A model generated the notes under the pieces. It did not search any database. It saw nothing but the letters and a program-made list of their open reading frames with translations, and was not told the DNA's origin. This document shows, in pieces, positions 38,101 through 49,721 of a DNA stretch of 64,000 nucleotides. The stretch is from Labia minor (lineage: Eukaryota; Arthropoda; Insecta; Dermaptera; Spongiphoridae): contig OY720345.1 in NCBI GenBank assembly GCA_963082975.1, positions 25,862,611 to 25,926,610 on the forward strand. Direction: 5' to 3'. Numbering within the stretch: the stretch's first letter is position 1; each line of letters opens with the position of its first letter. A program made the position numbers and the translations under genes.

Positions 38101-38149
38101 ATGTCCGGTCCTAGAAATAAGGAATGCGTTCAGGGATTCCATCCTGAAG
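38101..38149 (+). CDS. Candidate first coding exon
   Basis: ATG at 38101 opens 16 codons plus one base (MSGPRNKECVQGFHPE) and runs into CTGAAG|GTATTT, a good donor. The exon would have a GC-rich 5' leader of about 200 bases with an NRF-1-like site. Upstream ATGs near 38075 run into a stop just before it. The exit phase is 1, whereas exon 4 of the Ser-rich gene leaves in phase 0. It therefore cannot feed the same acceptor in frame, and would be a separate gene or an isoform with other downstream exons. The protein is too short to identify. Confidence 0.35.
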
Positions 38150-39637
38150 GTATTTAATACTTTTTTCGTTTATATTATTAATTAAAAAACAAAATATTTA
38201 AATGAAAATGATGAATATTGTTATTAAAACATCCAAATTTCAATCATTCAAATCATTCAATCAAAATTGATGATTATTTTAAATAATAATGATGACAGAC
38301 ATTGAAATTAATTCTAATTGAAGATTAAAAATGTAAATAAAAATAGTTTATTCCCTCTACTGAAAAATAATTATTTTCCTAAATTTTTTATTATCAAATA
38401 AATAATAATAATAAATTTTGAGATATTTTTTTATAGTTTCTTTCAGGTGCTTATAAGGAAGTTGTATGTCTCTTAGGAAAAATAATTTTTTACATATTTT
38501 AATGAAAATAAAGTGTTTTTAATTCCATAAAATGTTTAAGCTGTCGTTTATTAAAGTGTAATGGTTAATATGTAGAATTTTTAAATCAGAATTCTTTCAT
38601 TATATATATTTATAGTATTTTTAATATTGCCATATTATTAGAATGAAAAAAATATATTTATTTCACATATTGCTATATAAAAAACAAAAAAAAGAAGTGA
38701 TACAAATTATTTTTATGTCACTTTTACTATTCCCATCAAAACACATTTAATTCAATACTATATTTGTTTATAATATTTGTTTCTAGGTCATAGATTCAGA
38801 TAAATTAATAATATTAATAATATTAAATAATATTAACAGAATTATATGTGATATTTTTAAATCTTAATTATCTTTTTTTAAAGTAATAAAGATTTTCTTT
38901 AAACATTTATAGAATTATAAAAAAAAGGATTTTTATCAAAAACATAACCTGTGTTTGGATAAACGGTACAGAAAAAGTACATATATTCAAGAACATAACA
39001 TTTGGATATTCTTTTATTTATTTATTTATTTATTTTCTTCTGAGAGTTCATAATTATTGTTAATTTATTGTTTTTTAATTATCATTTATTGGATAATTGA
39101 AATATTTTTTTTTTTATTTATTTAGAGAGATTCCTGTCATTATGAAGTTTAGGCTCCATTTTAATATTATAATAAGTAGGAATTTAACATTTAAATTTTT
39201 CTTATCAATTTTGTCTTCTAATATTAGTATTATATTCTTTATATTTTTCTATATGCAGTTTGTTATTATTTGAATGAACAAAAGAAGGGAAGCAACAAAA
39301 GAAATAGGAATAAGATATCATTTTATTTCAAACTAAGGTTACTTATACTAAATAAATTTAATTTTTTTTTAATACTTTATCTATACTTTGATTTATCTCA
39401 ATAAACATAAAAACAAATAAAAAATCATCCAAACTTATTTCAGATTAAATATATAGAATATATATAGATTAATGAGAATCCTATTAAAATAACATTTTTA
39501 ATTAATCTTTGTATATTTTTTCTTTAATTTTATTTCTCTATTTTAAAATTATCTATATTACATATAATATTATATATTAATAACATAATATTTATCTATA
39601 AAAATCTTCCTTATCTTATCTTATTATACTAGCAAAA

Positions 39638-39672
<35 letters not shown>

Positions 39673-39694
39673 ATTTTTGAAATATTAAACCGCT
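38150..39694. other. AT-rich non-coding stretch
   Basis: A/T-rich throughout, with (TA)n at about 39640-39668 and tetranucleotide TTTA repeats near 39016-39035. No gene, tRNA or transposon end was recognised. If the exon at 38101 is real, this would be the start of its intron. Confidence 0.55.
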
Positions 39695-40107
39695 CGTAGG
39701 ATTTTTTGAAATTCACAACATAGATAATTTTCATAAAGAAAATTGGTTTCAGCGTCGGGAAAAAATCATCTTTATTAGTTTTTTCTTAATTTAAAATAGG
39801 AAATTTAAATGACTTGAGCAACTACGTCAGACAGCGCATCTTTCAATACTAAATATTATAAATATAAATCAAATCAAATTATGAAATATATATTATGTTA
39901 TATCCACAGACCATACTTTTCTGTCTTTCAGTGCTTTAATACGTACGTTTAATGGATGAATGTTTTATGACTATTTCGTTTTAATTTATGTTTTTTTAAA
40001 TTATTTAAACGGCGGCTCGGTGAACCAGGTATTAATATTATCAGCCAAACCCAATAATAAGGAATAATTTTTTTTGATGACCGAGCGGAGGCTCGGTGAA
40101 CCAGGTA
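39695..40107 (+). repeat. Dispersed repeat ending GGCTCGGTGAACCAG, copy 2 plus an extra end
   Basis: 39695-40030 is the inverted partner of 34425-34850 and ends GGCGGCTCGGTGAACCAGGT. After 50 unrelated bases, a second copy of the last 20 or so bases (GAGGCTCGGTGAACCAGGTA) ends at 40107, preceded by CCGAGCG. That second end may belong to another truncated copy. No ORF is seen. Confidence 0.55.
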
Positions 40108-41434
40108 CTCAATTATTATACTTCAATATAATATATATATATAAGAATGTATGTGAGTTGTTTATTTAAGAACTCTTGAACACAGGATCGATATTTGAAA
40201 TGATGATCACCAATTGCTAATTTGAAGGTTAAAACATCCTTTTATATTAATATAAGATTATTTTTATACTAAATGTCAACGCTTAAGAATTTCCATTCTG
40301 ATTATTCATTTGGTTTATTTCCTTTTTTTCTTTAATGTTCTCTTTTAATTACAATCAATGTAAATAAAACATAAAATAACGAAATTGATTATAATCTTTT
40401 TAAATTCTCTTATGTTGTATATTTTTGTATCCGGGAACTATCTAGCTCAACTATATCAATTAAAACAGTAAAATATATATATATATATATATTATATAAA
40501 CAGATGAATAGAAATATTTTATAATTTTAAATTAGTAAATTTGTAGAATCAGATTAAAATTTAATAGAATAAAATTTCCATTTATATATTAATCCCCAAA
40601 ATTATACTTTCACTTCTTTTTTTTTCTTTAAATGATGATTCTATTAGCGAAAGAAAAATTTATCTAAATTATGTTTTTACTCACGAAAACAAATTTTATA
40701 TCTGTGAAAATATTAGCAATTAAAAAAACTAAACAGAGCATTACAATTCTATACATCATAATACAAATCTACATATATTAATACTACAAATCATTTATTG
40801 ATTTATTTTCTAAAGGTCAATTGAAGCTTTTTAATTAAAACTTGTTTATTTTTTTCGTTCTGTTAGAAAAAAAATCAAAATTAAGAAAATAGGATAAAAC
40901 AAAATACGTATATAACAAAATTCAAAAAATGCAAAATATTAAAATATTTAGTTTCGATTTTTTATTTAAAGAATTCTTCTACAAATTCGTCTTAATTAAA
41001 ATAATAAATATCTTTTCTTTATAAAGTATAAGAATAATATAAGTATAATTTTGTTTTATTTTTTTTTATAGAAATAATTAAGCACAACACAACAACCTTC
41101 AAAAATGAAATTCAAAACTTATTGTTCGTATAGATGATCATCATTAATTTTAATTTATACAAAATTCCCAGCATTAAGTATAAATATACATTAAATATAC
41201 GAAATGAAAAAAATAATTCTTTATATTACAAAAGCATTCGTTTGAGTAAAGAATTTTATTATTCATCAATTAGGTATTTTTTAATTTAATATCAATTGAC
41301 ATGTTTATCTCTGCCAATGGCAATTAAAATTTGTTAAATTATATTTTGAAGAAAATAGATTTCAAATGGAATAAATTTGTATTCCATTTAGTTTATTCAT
41401 GATAAAAATTAAATAAATTATATATATAATAATA
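40108..41434. other. AT-rich non-coding stretch
   Basis: Featureless A/T-rich DNA with one (TA)n run at about 40473-40496. Nothing else is supported. Confidence 0.6.
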
Positions 41435-42088
41435 TACGAGGTCTGTTCAAAAGAAAAGGTAAATTTTTAATTTTTGCGGGCTGTGTACATTCGGTTATCG
41501 TAAGTGTTTCTTGTTGTGTTGGTACACACATGTTTTCCATATGTTGACATTATCAGCCATTTTGGATTAGTAGTTTGTTTTTGAAAACTGAAAAAGTTAG
41601 TCACGTTTTGTGTGTTATTTACTTACTTAAAAAAAAATAAGGAATACTACAAGGAAGTTATGCAAAGTTTGCATGCAATAAGGCTCAAACGATCGGAATT
41701 GTGGAAAAACAAATAATGGATTCTGAATCAAGATATTATTACTTGTTCGTGATTTTTTGGCCAAAAACAACCCCGTAATCACACCTTAATCACCGTATTC
41801 ACCAAATTTGGCTCCCTGCGACTTTTTCCTATTCCAAAAATTGAAGAGACCAATAAAAGGAAAGTATTTTGCCACAGTTGATGAGATAAAGTCGGAATCG
41901 AATAACGAGCTCATGGCTATACCGAAAAGCGCATTTCAGAAGTGCTTCGATGATTGGAAGAAGCGCTGGCATAAGTGCATTATATCTTAGGGGAATTACT
42001 TTGAAGGGGACAAAATGGATATTGATGAATAAATAAATACTTTTCGAAATAATTAAAAATTCACCTTTTCTTTTGAACAAACCTCGTA
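41435..42088 (+). mobile_element. Deleted mariner element, copy B, with intact ends
   Basis: A TA target duplication flanks 41437-42086. The inverted ends are CGAGGTCTGTTCAAAAGAAA and, read in from the right, CGAGGTTTGTTCAAAAGAAA. At about 650 bp it is half the usual mariner length. The + frame 41808-41990 carries the end of the transposase: APCDFFLFQKLK with the third catalytic Asp present, then KSAFQKCFDDWKKRWHKCI and a stop. The region before it is frame-shifted and lacks the second Asp motif intact. It shares ends and coding sequence with copy A at 20449, but its ends are much better preserved. Confidence 0.9.
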
Positions 42089-43067
42089 TATTGTTTACTA
42101 TGTCAATTAGATATTTAAATTATTAGTTATTTTTTTTTTATTCTATTTTTTTAGATTGTGTATTTGGGGTGAATGTTCAAAATAAATATCTTTAAAAAAT
42201 GAGTTTTAAATTTTTTTTTAATTATTTCATTGCTGAAAAAATACATTTTTTCAAAATAGGTTATGTAAATTTAAATAAATAGTCTGTAATATCCTCTACT
42301 TATTTTGTGATAAATTTAAATTATAAATTTTTTTAGATTATTAAATTCAAAGAATAAAATACAACTAAAATTTATACAAGAATAAGTTTATACATTGAAT
42401 TAATAATAATTTTTATTTATACTATACTATAGTATATATTTATATAGTCTTAAACCATTTCTATGTATTAATTTATTTACAATATTAATCAAAAATTAAT
42501 AAATAATATAGTTTAAAAAAAATATAAGTTCAATCTTATGATTCTTTTTATTTTTTAAATTTATATTTTCTATTTATTTATTAATATATTTGTCGATTTC
42601 TACATTTTTCTTTTCAAGGTTTTTGATACATTTTAACGTTATTTTTATCATATACTATAATATATAGTACTATTCAAATATTCAAAGAATAAAAATAGAC
42701 ATAAAAAATAATTCATAATAGAAGTAAAAAAGGAAAAAAAAATATAAAAATTACTTCAAATTATACAATAGTATAAATATATTTAAAGTTAATAATTTAA
42801 AAAATTTTAATTAAATGTATATACATCTTAGGCTTTGCTATTAAGACTGATTATCTTATACGAAGGTTAATACTAACTAATAGCAACATATTTTTTATTA
42901 ATCAATTGAAGTCCTGTCTGGAATATTACAACACATCGATAAAACATGAACCATGTTGTATTTTAAAACATTACTAGTTTTCTTATGTATTCGTTGATAT
43001 CAAATTGAGAACCGCAGAATCAACATGTTTGTAACCTTTATTCAAGTTGAAATTCTGCTATAACACA
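42089..43067. other. AT-rich non-coding stretch
   Basis: A/T-rich with no recognised element until the mariner remnant that follows. Confidence 0.6.
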
Positions 43068-43245
43068 GGAGGTGGGAATTATTGGAGCACCCAACATACT
43101 CCCCCGACCTGTCACCTTGTAGTTATGATTTAATCTCCAAGTTAAGAGATCTATACATTATTCCATACAAGAGAAGACCTTGCAATCATTACAGTACGGC
43201 GCTTGATTGCGGCAAAATTCAGAAATAATGAAGCCGATGGAATAA
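43068..43245 (+). pseudogene. Mariner-type transposase remnant
   Basis: One + frame reads WELLEHPTYSPDLSPCSYDL followed by ISKLRDLYI, which matches the HPPYSPDLxPxDxxLFxxLK block around the third catalytic residue of mariner-superfamily transposases. The residue at the catalytic position here is Ser (PCSYDL), so the copy is dead. A stop follows within 40 codons. No inverted ends were found nearby. It is more eroded than, and different from, the other mariners in the window. Confidence 0.7.
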
Positions 43246-45157
43246 GTCAATTTACACAATATGCATAAATTACTTTGAAAGATTGTATATTTATGTGTTT
43301 TTGAAGTTTTTTTCATTAATGGACATCACTATTACGGTCGGATATTTACAATGAATCTAAAAAATTGGATTCTTTTTAAACCAAACTACCAAGCTATGAA
43401 AAGTCTTTTTGTTAACATGAATTATTACAATAAACTTTGATCTTCCTTATGAGTAGTTTAGAAAGTTCATATTAAACTATATTTCTTTGGTAATTGTTTA
43501 ATCTACCCGATGGATTTGGATAAAACTTTACCAGTAGATTCCTTTTTTTGATTCAAAACAAACTTTCTAGTTTACACGGTAGCTTCTAGTTTACAAGATA
43601 AAAATTATTAAAGTTTGTATATAAACTAGTTATGAATGAGCAGCTATTTAATAGTGTAGGTAAAGTTTAATCCATATCCAACATACATCGGTTAGACTAA
43701 ACAATTACCACATAAGTGATCTTTATAGTATACATATATATATAATCTGCATCTCGATGTGTCCAACTCAGCGGGATTGCATATATTCTCATAAGTACTG
43801 ATAATGGAATTATTTAATTATAGCCGAAACGTATTTAATGGATTTGCAGATATTCAAAAGGTTTCTTTCTGTCACTCTGATAAAAATGAGATATATACTT
43901 ACTTACTCCTAGGCATATTGTTATTAATTTTAATATAAATAATAAAACAAATGTTAAAAGACAATAATATATTTATTCTATCGCACATTCGACAGCGATG
44001 TGTGAAATGATGAAAGAGGAAGGGTGAATTTCGAAGGTGTCATATTACCTGTCCAATTCATTTAATTACTTAATGAATCAGAATCTTTAAAAGACATAAA
44101 GTTTATAGCTGAACACTTGATCTATCTCTTTAGCGTTGCCATTAATCAAACAAGCAAGACTGGTCCAGTTCCCAAAATAAATTGCATAATTGGATTATTG
44201 GACGGGTGGGCAGGAACGGAAGGCCAATAAATTTAGACATCTTGAATAATAAATCACCACGGGAAGTATCTTTCTTTAACATCAAAGAGATCATAAAGAT
44301 TCAATCTAAACATTGCAGGTTTTCCCACCTTGAATTCACTCTATTTTATTAGAAATCCAAGTGAAAATGATTAATTGCCTTGGATCTATCAAAAGAAGGT
44401 TGAAAGAAATGATTACACTAAGAAAATATCAATTTTTTCATTATATATGTATAGATAATACCTTATTATAGAAATTTATTCTAAGAATTTATCTACGTCT
44501 GACCTATACACTTCTCTCGTCGTTCAATCTTATAAAATTTTTAAAAAAATGTATACATTTAATAATGAAATCGAATAATATTTGGATACGTAATTTTTAG
44601 ATGTGTAATTAACTCAATTTTACTTTTTGACTTGGATTACGCCTCGTATCGATTATTCCTCTCTCTTTTGACTATTTATCCTTACTTGATTGGTTAGACT
44701 TCCTCCTATCACGGTTAATTTCCTGTCTTTTCAACGGATCATCATTTTTTTTTCCACGTGTGCCCTTGAACAATTATTCTCATCCTCTTCTAGGATTTAC
44801 ACTAATAACAAATTCTTGTTTGGCCAGATATAAATGAATTTAAAACAAACTTTAAAAAAAAAACTATATTTTATTCAATTAAATTCAATTCAATTAGTTT
44901 TATTGGATGGAATGTTTTTTTTCCCTCTTATCTGTATTGAAATTTGATTAAAAAGTCTGGTCATTCAAACAGCTGGTGACTTTCATCGGATATCCTTGTG
45001 AAATCTTCTTCATAATAATATGTATATACTTGTTTAGTAATCTTGCATTAAATGACATAACACATCTGTTATTTTTATATTATATAAAAAATATCAAATT
45101 TGGATAATTCATTTGTTGTTGAATAGATTTTAATGATTTGGTGTGTTGTCTAGTTAA
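43246..45157. other. Non-repetitive non-coding DNA, possible regulatory block
   Basis: Less AT-rich than most of the window, free of recognisable repeats and without long frames. 43985-44350 is rich in homeodomain-type cores (TTTAATTACTTAATGA, CCATTAATCAAAC, GCATAATTGGATTATTGG) with an HMG-type ATCAAAGAG. 44630-44830 is similar in composition. This is what unannotated conserved non-coding DNA looks like, but conservation cannot be seen from one genome. Confidence 0.35.
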
Positions 45158-45470
45158 TTGATTACTATTACTATTACATATACTACTATGATTACTATTA
45201 TTAATACTACCACTACTACTGCTGCTACTACTACTACTACTACTCCTACCACTACTATTGCTACTACTACTACTCCTGCCACTACTATTGCTACTACTAC
45301 TCCTACCACTACTATTGCTACTACTCCTACTCCTACTCCTACTATTGCTGCTACTACTACTACCACTACTATTGCTACTACTCCTACTCCTACTCCTACT
45401 ATTGCTGCTACTACTATTGCTACTTCTACTCCAACTATTACTACTGCTACTACTTCAATTACTACTAGAT
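45158..45470. repeat. (ACT)n-type trinucleotide repeat
   Basis: About 310 bases of imperfect ACT/CCT/GCT triplets. All six frames over it are open or nearly so, giving long Thr, Leu or Val tracts; none is taken as coding. An internal 50- to 70-base higher-order unit (TACTACCACTACTATTGCTA) recurs several times. Confidence 0.85.
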
Positions 45471-46499
45471 TTTCAAATGATAGTATTTTTTTTTGTTTAG
45501 GTGAGAATTAAGTGTGACAATACTACAAATATCGATGTATTTGACCCATTCTAAGAATAAAAAGAAATCCTTTCAATAATTTTTCTTGTTTCAATTCTTT
45601 CTTTGCCTTCGTATTCGACATGCTCTAATTGATAATTAAAGCGAAAAATTACATACACTATTCTCAATTGGAAATGAAGAAATATTTACAAAGAGTAGTA
45701 GAAAAAGACAAGATAGAAAATGGGTGTAAAAAAATAAATAAATATGAGTTAGTTGTATTACATAATATAGGGTTAAGAATCGTATTATAAAAACAGAAAT
45801 GATGAAAACGAATTAAAAAAAAAAAAAAATTAATCTCATGGAGAAGGAAAACTTGTAACCTTTTCATCGTTGCAATTTGTAACAAGGAATTTCATTCAGA
45901 TGAATTAATGGGATAACAAATATTAGAAAAAGATTAATTGCTATTCATACACGTCTATGCGTTAATTAACTTTCAATTTTCTATTCATGCTATAAATAAA
46001 CTAAAATGAAGTTAACTCTTGTGTGAACCACACACGACATGAACGGAAGAAATAATATTATTAATATTAATATTACTAGTATTCTAAAATATTTCTTTAA
46101 AACGTATTATTTCAGTATTGAATTTTATCACTTTCCGCGACCTGCGACTTAAATTTATTTATTTTTTAAATTTAATTAATTTTTAACATTTTTTAAACAT
46201 TAATACAAATAAAGGGCTCAGTGATGATTGGTTATTTTATTTTCCAACTGATAAAAAAACTGATTGTCTAGTTGATAATTGGTTTAATTGAATTCTCGTC
46301 CTTTGACGTCACAACCATCTAATCAGTTCAATTAGTATTATCAAATGAACCGATTACAACTTTGAACATCCTGATCGGAGGTAATTAGGAAATTGATTAA
46401 TTAACAGTTTCAAACATTTCTTTAACGAACCCAGCCTTAAATAAAACATATGTACTATCAATATAAAAATTACAGGTATTTATTAAAAAAAAAAAAAAA
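45471..46499. other. Non-coding, with regulatory-looking block
   Basis: No gene is supported. 46200-46420 contains a full palindromic CRE (TGACGTCA, 46304-46311) directly followed by a RUNX-type ACAACCA core, together with many TAAT/ATTA cores. This makes it the best single candidate for a cis-regulatory element in the window. Confidence 0.35.
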
Positions 46500-46728
46500 A
46501 TCAGTTGCCGCCTTAGTAGGATAGGATGTTGTATGATGAGAAGAACGAGTTTTCCTAATCTTTATCTTGAATTTCACGATTGGAGGAGGTCGTTATTTTT
46601 TATTTAAAGTAGTTCCCGAATTTTTATCATTTAGGCTGTGAAAACCTCATTCTAAAACTTTTATTTTAGCCCGGGAATCGAACTTGACATGATAACAGTT
46701 AGGCATGCTAACCACTGTTTTGCCGTTA
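46500..46728 (-). repeat. tRNA-derived SINE (family 2), better copy
   Basis: On the minus strand: CAGTGGTTAGCATGCCTAAC (A-box-like), then AAGTTCGATTCCCGGGCT (B-box, 46675-46692 on the + strand), then a body ending in CTAAGGCGGCAACTGA and an A/T tail. It is related to 22975-23218. Confidence 0.65.
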
Positions 46729-47923
46729 TGCTTATATAATAATAATAATTCATTTAATTAATTAAATTAAAATATTTTATTTTATAAATTTCAAAATAAT
46801 TTTGTTCATAATTCTTAATAATATCTCTGATTTGCTATAAAAATTTATAACTTCTTTTCTCAATATATATATATATTGTCGTGTATAAAATATAAGGGGG
46901 TTGGTATTTTATAAGAAAAAATGGATTATATAATTAGTTTAATTAATTGGTAGCACTCTGGATCGAATTTTGTATAATTAAAAGGGTTATTGAATCCGCG
47001 TAGGTTGATATGGGAAATATAAAATTGAATAGGTTCAATATGAAAAATGCTTATATAAAATTACAACTAAAATTATTTATTTAATAAAACTATAAGAATT
47101 TAGGTTCCAATTGATAACCAAAGAAATTAAGATGAAATAGAATAATTGAATGGTACCGTAAAAAAAAAATATAAATATAAATTAAAAGAACTTTAATTTA
47201 TATTTAAGCAATTGCAATGTTAATTAATTAATTGTTAAGTATAAAAGTGTTAACACTTAGCATGAAAGAAAGGAATGGAGAGTTCATTGGAGACTTTGAG
47301 TCTTGATTGTCTTCCTGCGGATTTAGCTGGAACACCTCGTATGCAACGGCATCTCTCAACAAAAGGGGTTGGCCGCGGATGTCCTTCCTGCCAGGAAAAA
47401 TGTCTCACTTCTCTCAAACCTTGATCAAGACCAGGGGGTGGACACGCAATGATATTTTTTTGAAACAGCGTTTGGCGCTGCTATGCGGATGCATGCACGA
47501 ACTAATTGAGAAAAAAACCGGCCGGCCTGGCACCATTTTTAAAATCTATTTTGAATGAATGAGAGCGGGAGGAATGAAAAAATTATGAAATTTTTCAGTT
47601 AAGTGAAAAATTATTTATTTAAAGCTAAAACAGACATTTCAGAAATAAATTTTTTTTTTTTAGAAAATTGCTTAATTGTTGGTCTTATCACAAAATAAAT
47701 AATTTTTCACTTAAGTGAAAATTTTTATAATTTTCATGGATATAATAAAAGAATAATGTTGTATGTGGCATATTTATTTGAAAATAGATTATTACAAAAT
47801 ATCATTAACAATAATGATGTTTATCTCATTTGTAAACAAATCCTTTATACATATTTTTCTTTAAACACCTTATATAAAATTTCTGTAAAAATAAAATAAT
47901 AATAATAATAAAATACAAAAATA

Positions 47924-49046
47924 AAATTTACACTATTTTTCAATCATACAATAATAATACAACCCTAACCCTTTACGCATGCATTTTTTTAAATTGTATA
48001 AAATTACTCATATAAATAAAATTTACACTATTTTTCAATTATACAATAATAATTATATAAAACTTTATAAAACATTATATAAAATTTTTCACATAAATAA
48101 AATTTACACTATTTTTCAATCATACAATAATAATACAACCCTAACCCTTTACGCATGCATTTTTTTAAATTGTATAAAATTACTCATATAAATAAAATTT
48201 ACACTATTTTTCAATTATACAATAATAATTATATAAAACTTTATAAAACATTATATAAAATTTTTCACATAAATAAAATTTACACTATTTTTCAATCATA
48301 CAATAATAATACAACCCTAACCCTTTACGCATGCATTTTTTTAAATTGTATAAAATTACTCATATAAATAAAATTTACACTATTTTTCAATTATACAATA
48401 ATAATTATATAAAACTTTATAAAACATTATATAAAATTTTTCACATAAATAAAATTTACACTATTTTTCAATCATACAATAATAATACAACCCTAACCCT
48501 TTACGCATGCATTTTTTTAAATTGTATAAAATTACTCATATAAATAAAATTTACACTATTTTTCAATTATACAATAATAATTATATAAAACTTTATAAAA
48601 CATTATATAAAATTTTTCTCATAAATAAAATTTACACTATTTTTCAATCATACAATAATAATATAAAAATAATGTTAATTTTATTTATAATCTAACCCTT
48701 TACGAATGCATTTTTTTAAATTGTATAAAATTACTCATATAAATAAAATTTACACTATTTTTCAATTATACAATAATAATTATATAAAACTTTATAAAAC
48801 ATTATATAAAATTTTTCTCATAAATAAAATTTACACTATTTTTCAATCATACAATAATAATATAAAAATAATGTTAATTTTATTTATAATCTAACCCTTT
48901 ACGAATGCATTTTTTTAAATTGTATAAAATTACTCATATAAATAAAATTTACACTATTTTTCAATTATACAATAATAATTATATAAAACTTTATAAAACA
49001 TTATATAAAATTTTTCACATAAATAAAATTTACACTATTTTTCAAT
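47924..49046 (+). repeat. Tandem array, 176/199-bp unit
   Basis: The word ATGCATTTTTTTAAATTGTA starts at 47979, 48155, 48331, 48507, 48706 and 48905, giving three 176-bp periods and then two of 199 bp. The longer units replace ACAACCCTAACCCTTTACGC with an A/T-rich variant ending CTAACCCTTTACGA. Each unit is itself built of two related halves (ATTTACACTATTTTTCAAT occurs twice). The near-identity of units implies very recent amplification. The 62-70-codon frames it generates are repeats of one another, not genes. It ends where the THAP frame reaches its stop. Confidence 0.9.
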
Positions 49047-49190
49047 TAATCAATTGACTGTTGATGTCTATTTTGCTTCAATAGTCGCTTGACCTCGGTG
49101 AACCTTTGGTACAATCTTTTCTTCATGGGAGATAAATATTTTATTCTTGAAGAAAATTCAGATGGTGTAGGCGTATGTCCCGCTGAACAC
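49046..49190 (-). CDS. Third exon of the THAP-like gene, basic coiled segment
   Basis: The minus-strand acceptor TTTTTGCAG at 49191-49199 opens a frame that joins exon B in phase (split Arg codon) and reads CSAGHTPTPSEFSSRIKYLS, then a Lys/Arg-rich helical stretch (MKKRLYQRFTEVKRLLK), then a stop at about 49046-49050. A basic or coiled segment after the THAP domain is usual in THAP transposases and THAP proteins. The stop falls exactly at the edge of the tandem array. An 81-base piece with splice-like ends between exons B and this one (49341-49421) has stops in the joined frame and is not used. Confidence 0.4.
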
Positions 49191-49533
49191 CTGCAAAAAT
49201 TAATTAAGTTTAAAAAAAAATTCCAAAGAATTAATACAGAAAAGCCTAAGCAAACTAAAAATTTATTTTAAATCATTATAAAAAATCTATTTAAAGTTAG
49301 GAGAAGATTAATGAATTTTATTAAAAAATATAATACATACTTCTCGCAGGGCTGGATTCGAAAAGATCAGTCTTCTCTGATACCAAGCCCAAACCATCTG
49401 ATGTAGTATTAACAGGTGTTGCTATAAATATTTAAAAAAATTAATAAAATTATTTTCTTTTATTATTAATATATTTTTTGGTAAACAACAACTTTAAATT
49501 ATTGTTGTTTTACCCACTCTTAAAAAATTACAC

Positions 49534-49721
49534 CTTGGAAAATAGAACAAGTGTCCTCGTTCTCCTTCAGGTAGAGAATTCGTAATACAATCTTTCTGAA
49601 TACAATTAAAAACCTGCAAAATCAAAAATTTATTTATATGTACATATATTATATAACTTTATAATAAAAAATAATCATCAATAATAGTAAAAATATTAAT
49701 TAAACTTACTTTAGGAACCAT
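49534..49721 (-). CDS. THAP-like transposase N-terminus, exons A and B
   Basis: Two minus-strand exons. Exon A (49710-49721) is MVPK with donor AAA|GTAAGT. Exon B (49534-49613) has acceptor TTTTGCAG and donor CCAAG|GTGTAA. Joined, they read MVPKVFNCIQKDC, then 11 residues on, GERGHLFYFPR. This has the order Cys-x4-Cys then H-x-F-Y-F-P expected in the first half of a THAP zinc finger. The second half (the Trp, the Cys-x2-His pair and the AVPTIF-type box) is not found. A truncated domain is likely, and metal binding would be lost. The call is moderate, because short matches to THAP can be accidental. Confidence 0.45.

Noticed and set aside
45154-45511. Long Thr, Leu and Val frames on both strands
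   Set aside because: They are an artefact of the (ACT)n triplet repeat, which is open in nearly all frames.
47979-48894. Five frames of 62-70 codons on the + strand with nearly identical protein sequence
   Set aside because: They are produced by the 176/199-bp tandem unit. The composition is A/T-driven (Ile, Tyr, Asn, Lys) and no start context or domain is present.
49341-49421. An 81-base segment with acceptor- and donor-like ends between the THAP-like exons
   Set aside because: Its length keeps phase, but in the joined frame it has two stops. The exons on either side join directly in frame without it.
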